Shown here piece by piece: positions 36,733-48,665 of a DNA stretch of 64,000 nt. The notes below the pieces were generated by a model. It did not search any database. It was not told the origin of the DNA and worked only from the letters and a program-made list of their open reading frames with translations. Location: assembly GCA_038501195.1 (NCBI GenBank), contig JBBPUQ010000006.1, forward strand, positions 4,464,001 to 4,528,000, in the 5' to 3' direction. A program made the translations under genes and the position numbers. The stretch comes from Nemania diffusa. Its lineage: Eukaryota; Ascomycota; Sordariomycetes; Xylariales; Xylariaceae. The stretch's first letter is position 1, and every line of letters starts with the position of its first letter.

Positions 36733-37761
36733 GGAGATAGGCATATTGGGGTATACGATATATTGTTTCTAGCATAGTAGTGTACGATGCAGAGCACCTC
36801 TGCGCCCGAGCCATCCAAACTAGAGTCTGGAACAAGGAATTTGCCCCTTTTCAGTCGCCGTCGTCAGATACACCCAGCCTCGTATATTCCAATGAAATCC
36901 CCGGGTCAAGGACCTTCTGCCGAGTAGTCCCGTCCGTAGATGAAAATAACTGGGTTGCCATCATGGCCTTCACAATCGCCGTACTCGTCTTCTTCTACCG
37001 GCGATAACGTAGAATATAAATACTCTGCAGTGCTAGGCAAGCTGTCACTTAAGTGGAAAGCTTTACCATTTTAATACGTCGAAAATAAAAATACCTACGG
37101 GCATTTTAATTTGAAGCGATACCCGCCGATTTTTACTTCAAAATTTTAGTAGAGTTTCGTCACAAGCGGCCTAATACTAGCATTCAAACCGCATAAAATA
37201 TAATGTATACCGGTTTTTTCTTAATAGCGACCGAAACAGTTGGGGCGGTATGGAGGCAGGGGGTATAGATTGATGGGATAAGTCAGATCGCGATTGAACT
37301 TTTCCTATATAAATAGCTATCCCTAGTCTTAGATTCCTGACTCTTAGTCACTAGGTAGGCTGGCCGAGAGGGGCCTCCTACACCAAAAACTCACGATGAT
37401 TTTACGCCTAACCCTCTTGAAATCTCTAGAAGTGATTAGGTGGCAGTGGCCAGTCCTCTAGAGTACAGATAGTGTTGTATTGCACTATTCTATTTCACTA
37501 CGTGGTGCCTGCGCTAGCTGCAGCCCTCATTCGCCACGCCTAGTAATGATCGTGAGCGTTACGCGATCATGAAAAAGAAATATAAATTTGAAACTAGACT
37601 AGATCGAAGCTAAAAGGAATGGTCGTTGAAATGAGTGAAACATTGAAACAATGCTAGAGAAGATAGGAAAGTGTGAAGGAGTGGCCGAAGTCCCCTTTCT
37701 TAAGACTAGCTCTATACAATTCTAGTTGGCCTTAAAATACGACGAGCAATATAACCTACCT
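36733..37761. other. Intergenic, contains a transposon-end relic
   Basis: No gene is supported between the convergent beta-lactamase-like and NRPS-like genes. A 75-codon plus-strand frame at 36,780-37,007 has a hydrophobic end but no other support. The segment 37,340-37,500 matches the end of the 47.8-50.7 kb element and is annotated separately. Confidence 0.5.
37340..37500 (+). repeat. Diverged copy of the long-TIR element end
   Basis: It shares the core aaatctctagaagtgat, then cagtcctctagagt and a terminal atttca, with the right terminal repeat at 50,600-50,676, in the same order and orientation. Upstream, cctacaccaaa... resembles the corresponding part of the terminal repeat more weakly. 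No partner end was found nearby, so it is probably a solo or truncated element. Confidence 0.7.
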
Positions 37762-40554
37762 TCAAATACCCCTGGCATGCAAGGCGGATAGCAATGTTGT
37801 CGAAAAGGTCTCAACGTGGTCTGGTCCAATCATGGTATAGTGCGCACCATGGACCTTGTGAAACTGGGGTTTCGACTTGCAAAACTTGCTCCATTCACTT
37901 AAGTGTATATTCACCCATTCCTCGCGGTTTCTGGCCGCTGCCTTCAATGGTATAGCATGAAAAATATCCAAGACAGTGACACAACCTTGAGGTTCGTAAT
38001 CGGTAGCCATGCGTGGCAAGTCGTATGCCACGTCAGTCCAGCGAGTTAATACGGGCTTGTCAAGGCCAAGCTCCTCCATACGGCTCCGGTCGGCTAGTTC
38101 AAAGATGTATGCCAATGCCTCGTCGCGAGCCAGGGTTTGGAAGCTGCTTTCCTCAATAGATTCAGCTTTTGCTTCAGTCGTCAAGCCGAGGAAATACGTC
38201 AAATGTAACAGGCAATTATTCCATGTTAGCTGCCTCATTCGTGACTTGATATGTGGTGGCAGGTTGAAACTACCAAGAAACTGCACTGTGCCAGGCCCAT
38301 CAGCTGCTTCAAGCTTCTTGGTCATTTCGAAAGCGAGCATGGTTCCATAACTGTATCCTGCAATTGCGTATGGTCCTCGAGGTTGCCGCTGTCTCATGGC
38401 GGCAATGTAGGTATCGACTGCCTCGTTGATATGTTTAAATCGTTCCTGACCGGGCTCAAAGCCTTTGGCACGCAGTGCGTATACTGGCCTATCATCGTGG
38501 GCAATATGTTGAGCTAGTCCAACAAAAACAAGCACTTCACCGATGCCGGGATGCACAAGCCATAAGGGTGTCTTGCTGCCGCTAGCACTGAACACAACAA
38601 CTGGATCGTAGCTAGGACTCGCTCGTGCGCTCGATACTCTATCACCACAGTCGGATCGCAAAACCTTGGCTAATGCCGACGGAGTAGGATGCCTCATAAG
38701 CATAGTTATAGGCACAGTAATACCTAACTCTCTATCAATGTATAGTTTGAGTCGAATCACGTCAATAGAAGAGAATCCAAGTTCAAAAATAGAGGTATTA
38801 AGGTTGATGGTGTTTGATGTCACCTTCTGGAGGTCCGCAAGAATACGAATCAGGAGTCTTTCCGTATCGTCAGCTTCTCTATCCTCCCTTACATTCTTTT
38901 GTGTCCTGAGCTGGCGCATTCGAACTAGGTGCAAATCGACGTCTGTCGAAAAATCTCCCGACTCATATAGAGTTCTCATCTTAGTGCGAGAAATCTTGCC
39001 TAGAGACGAAGTTGGTAGAAGAGGTATGGATTCTTCTCGCAAAGAAAAAATGAGCGGAATAGCGCCAACTTGAAGTTGGCAAACCTGAATGACTAGGTCT
39101 TCGATCTCAAGGATATCCTCCACGTCCTTGGGGATATATGCAACAGTCAGCTGCTCAGTGTGGGTGGCTCTGGATGCAAAGGCAATTAGCCGCAAAAGAC
39201 GATAAGATAGAGCTTGGTCAAGAGCTGTTTGAATATTTGCCATTGCAAATTTAGCACCGTTAATATTGACGACATCTTTAACCCGACCAGCAAGGCTTAG
39301 ATAGCCCTGGCTATCTATCATTGCTTGGTCTCCCGTGCGAAACCAGCCATCTGGGGTGAACGCATCTGCAGTAGCCTGGGGATTATTGTAGTAGCTTTGG
39401 AAAACAACACTCCCGTGGACCTCGAGATTACCAATTTCATTTGGTGGAGCAATCTTCAGTTCGTCTCCGGGTACTGTAATACGCATTTCAATACCCCTTA
39501 TGCATGTGCCAAGCGAAGCCACAGTTCTGCCCCTTCGGTCATCGTAGTCTGGGCATTCAAGATTGAAAATCGACCCAGCACAGGTCTCCGTCATGCCGAA
39601 TCCGGGAGTGATAACGTTCCGGGGAGCTTTATATTTATATAGTATGGAAGACGCCGCGAGACAAGTGTCCACGTTGTTATCTTCGCCTCCTGACGCGAGG
39701 ACGGATAGGTTCGAGAGATCCCATCTTCGATGCCCCTCAGTATCTAATCCCTCTTCACTTTCAATGGTTGAGACAAGCTTGGCTAAGAAGAAGTTTGGCG
39801 CGAAGGTCTTCGAGACCTTGTGACGATGAAGGAGTGACAGGAACGTTTTTGGTGATGAAATCACGTCCGCCGCATGAGCGTGGACTTGGTCAACACCAAG
39901 CCACAGAGCCTGCATGTGTATCTCAACCAGACTCGCAACATGATCAAGACCTATCCAATTGAATAATGGGAAATTTCCTGGAGGAAGTGGGCGCACGGCT
40001 GCCTTCCCTGCTACAGCTGCGAGAATTTGACTATGAGACAAGCTCACAGCCTTTGGGCTTCCGGTGCTGCCAGATGTCAACATCAACATAGCTGTGGCGG
40101 AACCTCCTTGGTATTGAGTTGGCGTGGTGCATGGTATATATTGTCTTCGAATATCCTCCACTGTGTGTAGGTTCATTCCATGTCCTACGCCAAATATGCT
40201 CGCCAGGTCGTTTGTGGTAATGCAAATGGGGTTTTGTACAAGCATTTTCAATCCAATCATTTGGTCTTGGCTCATATTACTTGACGCCAGGATCATAGGG
40301 ATGCCGTTGGCGAAGAGGGTAGACCAAACCCAGATGATGTTATCAATATGAGTGGCGAAGTGTAGGAGCACCGGTTCTTTCTCCTTGAAGCCTGGGATGC
40401 TGCGAATCTTGGCGCTGTTGTGCTGAGACTGTGATAAGAGGTCCTTGTAACCGATGGATAAGGGTTCGGTAACGTCTCCTAAAGGATAGCACTTGATGGA
40501 TCCTGAATCGGCCCTGCCTCTGAGGACATCTTGAAGACAATTCCAGGTTGTCAT
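37762..40554 (-). CDS. NRPS-like synthetase, A-T-TE architecture
   Basis: A single-exon, single-module enzyme without a condensation domain. Numbering from the in-frame ATG at 40629 (955 aa), the adenylation domain has MLTSGSTGSPKAV (A3, 183-195), FNWIGLDHVASL, GFGMTET (343-349), GWFRTGD (429-434), GRVKDVVNINGAKF and the A10 lysine in SSLGKISR. The thiolation domain is at 588-660, with ELGFSSIDV carrying the phosphopantetheine Ser621. The thioesterase is at 678-955, with GYSYG (Ser760) and GAHYTMIGPDH (His930). ATG 40554 (MTTWNC) is preferred because the extra 25 residues are hydrophobic and unlike the family; both starts are in frame. Known A-T-TE enzymes dimerise aryl-2-oxo acids to quinones or furanones (TdiA, MicA, AtrA, BtyA). 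The substrate here is not predictable by eye. Its promoter faces the O-methyltransferase. Confidence 0.9.
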   Translation of the reverse strand: MTTWNCLQDVLRGRADSGSIKCYPLGDVTEPLSIGYKDLLSQSQHNSAKIRSIPGFKEKEPVLLHFATHIDNIIWVWSTLFANGIPMILASSNMSQDQMIGLKMLVQNPICITTNDLASIFGVGHGMNLHTVEDIRRQYIPCTTPTQYQGGSATAMLMLTSGSTGSPKAVSLSHSQILAAVAGKAAVRPLPPGNFPLFNWIGLDHVASLVEIHMQALWLGVDQVHAHAADVISSPKTFLSLLHRHKVSKTFAPNFFLAKLVSTIESEEGLDTEGHRRWDLSNLSVLASGGEDNNVDTCLAASSILYKYKAPRNVITPGFGMTETCAGSIFNLECPDYDDRRGRTVASLGTCIRGIEMRITVPGDELKIAPPNEIGNLEVHGSVVFQSYYNNPQATADAFTPDGWFRTGDQAMIDSQGYLSLAGRVKDVVNINGAKFAMANIQTALDQALSYRLLRLIAFASRATHTEQLTVAYIPKDVEDILEIEDLVIQVCQLQVGAIPLIFSLREESIPLLPTSSLGKISRTKMRTLYESGDFSTDVDLHLVRMRQLRTQKNVREDREADDTERLLIRILADLQKVTSNTINLNTSIFELGFSSIDVIRLKLYIDRELGITVPITMLMRHPTPSALAKVLRSDCGDRVSSARASPSYDPVVVFSASGSKTPLWLVHPGIGEVLVFVGLAQHIAHDDRPVYALRAKGFEPGQERFKHINEAVDTYIAAMRQRQPRGPYAIAGYSYGTMLAFEMTKKLEAADGPGTVQFLGSFNLPPHIKSRMRQLTWNNCLLHLTYFLGLTTEAKAESIEESSFQTLARDEALAYIFELADRSRMEELGLDKPVLTRWTDVAYDLPRMATDYEPQGCVTVLDIFHAIPLKAAARNREEWVNIHLSEWSKFCKSKPQFHKVHGAHYTMIGPDHVETFSTTLLSALHARGI

Positions 40555-41282
40555 GATGAAAGGTTCGGTAAGCAAGATAGGATTTGATCTAATGAGATGA
40601 TAAAGGAGTAGAGCATGAGTTAAGATCATGAAGACTCAAAGTTATATACCCCTTTTCTCTTTTCTTGGGACAGATAGTCTAACGTATATCAACTCTACCG
40701 ACTTCACCGTAGGATTCTCACCATACCTAATACACACAAGGCTTATTACTTTTCGTATAATCCCTCCTATCAAGTACGTAGGTGCAGTTAGTACTCAGTA
40801 TGTGCGCGTGCGTCTGTTAGGTATACACCTCAGGTTCGACAACAATAGCTGATATATAAACGTGTACACGTCATGATCGGATTGCATAGCCCCCAATACC
40901 CAAAAATTATTTAGTTTCTGTATTCTTCATAGTAACCCAGCACTTGAATTAACTTATATGGCTCATGCTACATGGAGCACCAATAAATGCCATAATACCC
41001 ATCATATTATAACACTGGGTTACATATAATGCAACCCCCCCATAATACATGAATAGAACACGCGGCGCGCGAACCAACCAACTATTCTCATATCTCATCT
41101 AGGTATCAGACGTCAAGTTCCCTTTGCCTTTGATACCCCAACTTAGAAGCTACTGGAATTGGCCTGTTCGATTGATATTTATCTACCACCTTCCGAACAT
41201 ATTTACGCGATCGCGTCACGTTTTCTATCGCAACTCATCTTTATCAGCATTAAATTCAACTTAGCGAGCCCAAATACGCACC
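40555..41282. promoter_or_regulatory. Shared intergenic region between NRPS-like and O-methyltransferase genes
   Basis: This 728-bp spacer separates two divergent genes that plausibly act in one pathway, so it should contain both promoters and may coordinate them. It is AT-leaning. I assign no specific transcription-factor site. Confidence 0.55.
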
Positions 41283-42800
41283 ATGAGTAGTCAATCAACT
41301 TCTCGCCTCGCCCAGCTTGCGGTATCAATCGCCGATTCCGTGGGTAAGCTAGAGGAGATCCTGTCGATACACGGTGTACCGTCGCCGTCATTCGACGAAG
41401 ATGCACCGGATTTATTACCAAGGGATGCGATTGATATTAGAGATCTGATCATTGATTGCGCTGCTGAGATTCAAGACTTGCTCCAAGGCCCATTAGACCT
41501 GATGTATAGACATGGATCGGTAAGTAGTCCTCCATCTCAGGAATTAAAGGGGTCTCCGTCTCGGATTCGATGTCTCTCATTCACAGAACATACCTAACAT
41601 GATTGAAGTTCAACAATTGCGTTTCTCTACAAGCGATATCACGCCTGAATATCGCTAGTCTAGTGCCATTAGGCGGCCGCACTACATTCGGCGATGTTGC
41701 TAAGCAGACACGCCTAGACGAGCGGGAACTGCGTCGACTCTTGAGGCATGCTATGACTATGCGGGTGTTTCGCGAGCCGGAGCCCGGGGTCTTAGCTCAC
41801 ACGCAAGCGTCCAGAGCGCTGCTTGATCCAGTGGCCAACAGTTGGATGGCGACAGGGACGGAAGAGATGTGGCCTGCGTCCACAAAGGTAACATGAAAGC
41901 CACTAATATATGATTCAAGCACATCAAGTACAAGCTGATTGCCCACTTTCGTAGATGGTCGATGCATTGCAAAAGTGGCCTGGGTCACAGGAACCGAGCC
42001 AAACGGTCAGCCTCTCTTTTCTACATGATGTAAGACGAATCGTTAACGCCGTCACAGGGCTTCACTCTTGCAAATGGCCCCGGTAGTAGCATTTACCAGA
42101 TTCTCAAAGAGGACTATAAGCGGGCCTCTCGATTTGCGAACTGTATGAAGGCGTACATGTTGATGCAGGAGTATAACTCATTTCATGTTGTCAACAACTA
42201 CACTTGGGCGAATCTTGGCCAAGTGCATTTAGTCGATGTTGGGGGTGGCGCGGGCCATGTCAGCGTAGAGCTAGCTACACGCTTTCCTAATATCTCCGTC
42301 ACTGTTCAAGACATGGAGAATATATTCGAAGGGGCCGACACTCAAATTCCAGTCGCGCTCGAAGGTAGACTTAACTATATGGTGCACAATTTTTTCGTAC
42401 CCCAAACAGTCAAGGCAGACATCTACTTCTTTCGTTGGATCTTCCATAACTGGTCCGACAAGTACTGTATCCTGATCCTCAAAGCCCTCGTCCCGGCTTT
42501 GAAACCTGGAGCAAAGATCATAGTCAACGAGACTTGCATGCCAGATCCGGGTACTATCTCACATTGGAGAGAAAAGTATCTAAGGTGAGTACTCTGAACA
42601 ATCTCGTTCGGCCAAAAGTTGCTAATACTCACAGATCATTCGACCTCATGATGGGGGCAAGCTTTGCTTCATACGAGAGGAGTCTCGATGAGTGGAAAAC
42701 TTTATTTACCGAGGCAGACACGCGGTTCAGATTTCAGAGTGTCAATGAATCTAAAGATTCTGCGCTCGCAATCGTTGAATTCATCTGGTCTAGCGATTAG
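41283..42800 (+). CDS. SAM-dependent O-methyltransferase (class II, fungal secondary metabolism)
   Basis: Transfers a methyl group from SAM to a hydroxyl of a small aromatic molecule. Five exons in phase: 41283-41519, 41609-41887, 41955-42005, 42058-42584 and 42635-42800, giving 419 aa. The N-terminal dimerisation region contains SLQAISRLNIASLVPLGG and a winged-helix (RELRRLLRHAMTMRVFRE, then HTQASRALL). The Rossmann SAM site is LVDVGGGAGH (247-256). The catalytic base is expected at His319 in FRWIFHNWSD, followed by LVPALKPGAKIIVNE. The C-terminal FDLMMGASFASYERSLDEW and a final IVEFIW strand complete the fold. All signature residues are present. The donor of intron 3 (GTCAGC) is unusual, but the joined sequence WPGSQEPSQT-GFTLANG reads as the family does. 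It is divergent from the NRPS-like gene and is a likely tailoring enzyme for its product. Confidence 0.9.
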
Positions 42801-44036
42801 CCACGCGAGATTACAATGCTTGACGATACCGGCTAAAGGAAGTGGCAAGCTACAGGTAGATAAAGCGTACATTAGAGTCAAGATCAACCTACATAAGTCT
42901 GAGACCAATACATACTAAAATGGTTCGTGGTGGCTATAGGGACTCTCGCTGGGTCGATAGGAATATCGGCGATAGCCTTGTACGACCTTCATATTAATTA
43001 CTTGTCTTTTGACATGCTCATTAAGTAGTTAATTCTATTCTCGTTTGCGAGGAATATATTATGATTTCTTTAAACCGGCGGCGCCGCGTAGTATAATTGT
43101 CACATTGTGTTACCTGTAAAAGTATAAGGCTCAGCCTCGCGTCCGGGGCATTAGTCCAGGGAACAGTGTAAGATTAGGCCTCACATCAGAGACTGTGTTA
43201 TTTCCCTTTACTCCAGCTGTTTAACTACGTCAATGCCATCAATATGACTGGCGTCGCCATCTCTTAAGGCAGGTGAGTACAAAATCAAGACTTGTAACCC
43301 TACCTGAATAGGTAGGTAGTTGTATTAATGCAACTTAGTGCTATTTGAATATAATTGATTGGAATACAGTGTACAAAGTGTATGCACATACGCCTAGATA
43401 TGGAAGTAGCTCGACATTGGGTGATATACTTGCTTGCAGCTCTGCCGTCGCATTTGGTCCATCGGCGTAGCGACGAACCGCACTTTACAGTGGTATGGTT
43501 TTAGGAAGTTCGCCACTCAGGTTAGGCAGACCACGGCTGCTTTAAAGCTGGAGCCTAGCTAATTCATTACATATACGACTATATTTGGCCCCAGCTTGGT
43601 ATTGGCTGGGCTTATGCATGTCGTACTAGGCATATATCCCTGGCCGCTTACGTTGCTTCTAACGATCAGGCCCTCAAGAACGTGTTTTACTGTGCTATAA
43701 CCGCAGATCTCTTTAATGGGGGTGTGTGCTAATAATCTAGACCGACAATTGAAAGTGCTATTACAACATTAGTGAAATGACGCGCCAAACTGTCGCATCC
43801 ATCAAGCCGAGCAACCATGGATCCTTCACCATCTGGGTAGGTTGTAGAGTTGCAACACAGTTCATCATTCAGCACTAAGATACGGATCACCTACCTTGTC
43901 CCAATGCCAATTGAAATACCCTCAGGCGAGCTGCAAACGTAGCGCTTCCGCGATGAACGGAAGAGGCTCTGTAATGAAATAACAAACTCACAGCTTCAAG
44001 TCAAGTCCTTTCACAGCGTATTACGAACAGAGAAGA
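42801..44036. other. Intergenic, nothing recognised
   Basis: About 1.2 kb between the O-methyltransferase and the receptor-like gene. No supported coding region, RNA gene or repeat. Confidence 0.5.
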
Positions 44037-45399
44037 ATGGATTCCTCACGCAGCATGTCAGGGGTCGACCCGTTTGTCATTACAGCTTTCGGGCCTCCAC
44101 CAACAGACATCAATTTAAATGATGAGACGGAAACGAGGAACAACGTCATCACAGGCGTGTTCCTCGCTTTAGCAGCTTTGTCAGTCCTGGCACGATGGGT
44201 AGCGAGGAAAATCCGAGACGCCCATCTAGGAGTAGATGACTACGCCATCTTTGTGTCATTGGTATGTTCTGTGCTTGCGACCTTGAATACAGCTTGTCGC
44301 GCTAATCTCTCTCAAGTTTCTATGTATTGTCACCGGCATCGTCAACATTTATTGTAAGCTTCGAGGCTTTTGTTTTTTTCTTTAGACTCACTGACAAAAC
44401 AAGTTGGCCGGACTGGCTCCGGCCGTCACGTCTGGGCCCTGACAAGAGCTCTTCTAGGACGTGGTCTCAAGGTTCGTAGGTCCTATGTTGAGTCGGTAAC
44501 TATGAATCGGCCACTAACGAAGGCGGCGAGCTTTAACAGATAGGCTTTGCGTATACTTTCCTTTGGGCTGTGTCTGTGTCTATAACAAAGCTCTCGATCA
44601 TCCTTCTCTATCGTCGCATCTTCGCTGTTAATAAATCAGCTTTTCGAAACTGGCTCGATTTTCTGGCCTGCGTCATAGTCGGTCAGATTATTGCTATTAC
44701 TATCACTAATCTCGCAGGCTGCAGGCCGCTCAGTTACACTTGGGACAAATTAAGTCCAGATGCACATGGCACCTGTTTTGATGGGACCACTTTCCTGCTT
44801 GCCGTGGGTATCATCAATGCCGTATTCGATATTATCATTCTCGTCACACCCCTCGCCCCAATCTCGAAACTCGAGTTGTCTGCTTCGAAAAAAGCCGGAA
44901 TTTTTGGGTTGTTTTTGTTAGGATGCTTGTACGTACCAAGTCACTTCGATGGTAGATACATACTGACCCTTTAAGCGTTTGCATTGCATCCTGGATCCGG
45001 GTTTACTACTTGGTACTTTTCGTAAGCGCGATCGATACAACGTGGGTGTCCGGTGAAACGGCTACATGGTCGTCTATAGAGGCATCATTGGGTATCGTAT
45101 CCGCCTGTTTGCCCGTTATGCGACCGTTGTATCTTAAGATTCAGGATTTGTGTGGTCTTTTGAATGAGAAATCTAAAGAAGACCACCGCGGTTCAATACC
45201 ACAACCAATACATCCTCACAATCTTGCCCATCACTTAGACCGACGAGGTCATCCTACCCGGGAGCATTTTAATCCATATGGATCGGATGATGCTATCAAT
45301 CTTACCAACTTCGTTTCTGGAGGTCTTTCGGAGGAAAATATAGATGTTGATCGGATTATGGTTCGTTCGGAAGTAAAGCAGACACATTCTTATGTGTGA
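44037..45399 (+). CDS. Seven-helix fungal rhodopsin-domain integral membrane protein
   Basis: Belongs to the large Pezizomycotina family of rhodopsin-like (PTH11-related) plasma-membrane proteins that lack a retinal lysine. Five exons in phase: 44037-44261, 44317-44353, 44404-44471, 44540-44928 and 44976-45399, giving 380 aa. Family landmarks are the first helix (VITGVFLALAALSVLARW), RKIRDAHLGVDDYAIFVSL, FGRTGSGRHVWAL, SITKLSIILLYRRIF, the GCRPLSYTWD loop, FLLAVGIINAVFDIIILVTPL, CIASWIRVYYLV and ETATWSSIEASLGIVSACLPVMRPL. There is no CFEM domain. The cytoplasmic tail is hydrophilic. The donor of intron 3 is GTTCGT, weaker than consensus. It may sense an external compound, but no ligand can be inferred. 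Confidence 0.87.
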
Positions 45400-47814
45400 T
45401 TTAGCCTATCAGGACGCAATTCAAGGCCGGGATTGGGATAAGCATGGGAATAGATTTTGCTACTGACGTTAAGTGGTTTCGCCAAGCGAGCAAAGTAGAA
45501 GGCTAGCAATACCGGGATATCGCACTTCTAAGACCGAGTAATACTATACATACTCTTGGGGGCTAGTCGCTTGGGGCTCTTCGCGTAACACCTGTGACCA
45601 TCCATACCATAAGAGATGACTAGTTTTGACGTCAAGATAAACCGGCTATGTTGGACGGTTACAATGAGAAGCGCCACTCTGCTGATACATTGGATGGTAC
45701 TAAATTCCACGAATTCGGCGGCAGGCTCCAATAACCTCTTCGGCACCCATGAATCAAGGAAGTACCTCCGACGAAGGACCTGCAGACCAATCAGCGGGGA
45801 TTTGAATCTACCCAATAATAGAGGATTGCAACCCTATGATCTAGTCTCACTTGTCAAAATTTGCTATCTATGCTCCGAATACTACAATTATTTAAACCGC
45901 AAGGTCTCTCATATCAGCTAATACATTGAGGCTGTCATAGCTCCTGGGTCAGAGCTCCGGAATCTCGTAAAAAGATAATCTTGGCTTAGGTGAAAGTGTC
46001 ATACGGATCCATTTATTGAGGGGTTTCCGAGACAATTCCCAAGTCCAGTATAACTACCCATGTGACTGAGAGCTACCGAGTGCATCTTAGGGTTAGACGT
46101 CTATGCTCGTAATCTTTGCTAATATATATTAATGTATGGAAGTACAGTGGTGGGATATATTGCATTAGGAAATGTTTCATTCAGCATAAACCCCATACAT
46201 GCAACCCCCTATTTAGGAGGGCGTGCCACATGTACGATCGCCCTGGGGAGGCTTATCGTTGGCCTGCGGCAATGCGGTACACATAATCCTACAGGGGTTC
46301 ATTGGATTCCAATTCAACAGTTTCACTACTCAGAGTCCCTTTTCGCGCACCCTCATTCCTACCTATTACTGCCGATCTCATGGGTGGAAACTTGGAGAAA
46401 TAATGATACGTTGGGGTGCACTATGACCGAAAGTAATTTGTGCAACAGTGTGATAAGCATGATTCATTCCAGGGGCGACTTTTGATGTCAGATTGGTTAG
46501 TAGAATATGACTCAAGCTTAGTTAAATAAATGTAGTCGTATCGCATCATAGATACCTATGGAAATCTAATTGGATTCTGGTATAGAAACAAGCATCGGCA
46601 TGGCCTGGCCGCGAGCTTGCTTGATACATAGCAGATACCTAGAAAGAATCTACCAATCTGCAATCAATTGGCCCCTTGCCGCCATTATTGTTTTTATTTC
46701 AGTAACGTACTCATGCCCACCCCTTACACCAGCGTCAAGCCACACCCGCCAAGCCGCATATTAATCTATAAATATCATATTCAGAATTTGGTAACACCTG
46801 GAGACGCATCCGATATTGGTTCTCCACTGATCAGCCAGCAAGCTTTAAAGACATGTAATACGCATTACTACCCTAGCTAACAGCACGACAATTTAAACGT
46901 ACATAAGAATTCGTCCGCCTAGCTAAGGCAATCCCAAGCCTTATTTTTTGCCTTGCTCCTTTATACAAGATGGGCTGATTCGAAAGTCTAGCCCCACCCC
47001 CAAATATGCATCTTGGGCACAAGGAACCATTTCCAAAGGATTTTTCAATGTGACCAAGTAAACTTGTTATATAGGCGCCGCCACACTTAAGCATAGTATG
47101 AACCAACACACCCACAATACCAAGCATCTAAAAGTAGTGCGGAATAACCAATGGGCATCTAGTTTCCCTATAACAGATATGCGGTCCGCATTTAGTGATC
47201 GGAAGGGTCCGTATCTGAACTAGGCGCCCCCTATGCCGTCATATCTACGTGGGAGAGCGTTTCGGTGGCAGCAGGTTAAGTCTTGGACGACGAGGTGCAA
47301 CTCAACATAGAAAATTAAACGATGGCTTCTATACAGGCTCATGGATCCTATTATTAGTTGGAGTATCGTTCGGATAATGATTATAAGATGAAGACGGAAG
47401 AAAATCTTGCGCCTCAAATGTTTGAAAACGAGTTGGTTAGAGCTAAGCCACAATCTACCTAGCTACTCCCTTCACTTGCGGCTTCGGCACCAGCACCTTC
47501 ATAACTTGGCTCTTGGAGTTGGCCTTTTGTACAGTTACTCCTTAGTTGTTGGTTATCTTCCTGCGAGTGTAATAGTGTTTTACCTGACGAAGTTAGCTGT
47601 GTATCAACCAGGACTAGTGCTTAGAACAGTCTTGACCATGGACCATGGTCACGGTCTTCGTCCCTAAGGCCCTTGCAATGGCTTCTTAGTCACTGTCGTA
47701 GATGCGAAGAAGCTCAGAGAGAACTCTAGTTTCTCCTTTAGTCCAGTAAGCCGATGTATAACCATGGCATTCATTTTTTTTAATCTATGTCGTTAATTAG
47801 ATCGGCGTAAATAC
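45400..47814. other. Gene-free region left of the TIR element
   Basis: About 2.4 kb in which only unconvincing frames of 60-117 codons occur (for example 46,132-46,485, plus strand). None has a domain or fits a splice model. No RNA gene is seen. Confidence 0.5.
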
Positions 47815-48092
47815 TGAAACGAAGTATGTAACACACACACACTACGCACTCTAGAGGACCGACCACAGTCATACAGATCACTTCTAGAGATTTGAGGCTT
47901 AGAAAAACAGTAAATAAGTAGCGCAAACGTATATTCGGATGTAGCGGACCCCCGAAAGGGCCGCGTGAGAGGTGTGCCAACTATCTCTAGTACTAGCTTG
48001 GGCTAACTATCTTAAATAAAGAAAAGAAAAACTAGGCCTTGATGACCTAATCAATCTAACCCCCATATGGTCAGGTTACCCACACCGTCTCA
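47815..48092 (+). repeat. Left terminal inverted repeat
   Basis: It pairs in reverse complement with 50401-50676 over its entire length, roughly nine positions in ten by eye, with a few one- to three-base indels. Conserved blocks include cacttctagagatttgaggctt, a GC-rich gtagcggacccccg...ggccgc segment, ccaactatctcta and gatgacctaatcaa. Confidence 0.9.
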
Positions 48093-48608
48093 ATACATGG
48101 ATGCTATATGCTTGGAACATCAGGGCATTGTGTATATTGAGACAGAGCGTCGCGGCTAGATGCTGCTTGAGATCTATCAATTTCGAAAACGAAGTTTCCA
48201 CAATTAAAGAGACGCCCGGACCACCCTCCGCCCTTTTTTTTTCTTGTCCTTTAAGCATACCAAATCCACGTGATGAGACAGCTAATCAAAAAACTAGCTT
48301 GCAGGGCTAATCAAACTAACGGCAGCATCTTGCAAGTGGAGGGATACCTGGGCGCGGCGTATCTCCTAACAGAAATAGACCACGTCGCAGCATCTATTGA
48401 AACGGCTCGGGTTATCAGGCCGTACTCTGGAGGCCTGGCCACCACCATCAAAGCACTTCCAGAGATTTATATAAAGTCGGGATATAAAGAAAACAACCGA
48501 GTGTGGTATTTTTCGGCGAAGGAGACCTCCGTGGAGGGTTAAGTCTAAGCTAGATCTAAAACTAGAAGCAGGCTCCTTTTATAGGAGAATAAGAAATTCA
48601 GCACAATT

Positions 48609-48665
48609 TTGACTTAGCTAATCAACCTGACCCCCCCTGGTCAGGCAGCTCGCACCGTATCACTA
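48609..48665 (+). repeat. Partial extra copy of the TIR inner end
   Basis: ttga..ta.ctaatcaacctgacccc, tggtcaggcagc and caccgt.tca follow each other as in the inner 55 bases of the left terminal repeat, same orientation. It closely resembles the right-hand version. It suggests nested or repeated insertion, or internal duplication, within the element. Confidence 0.65.

Noticed and set aside
46132..46485. 117-codon plus-strand frame
   Set aside because: No domain or sensible composition; lies in a region full of short chance frames.
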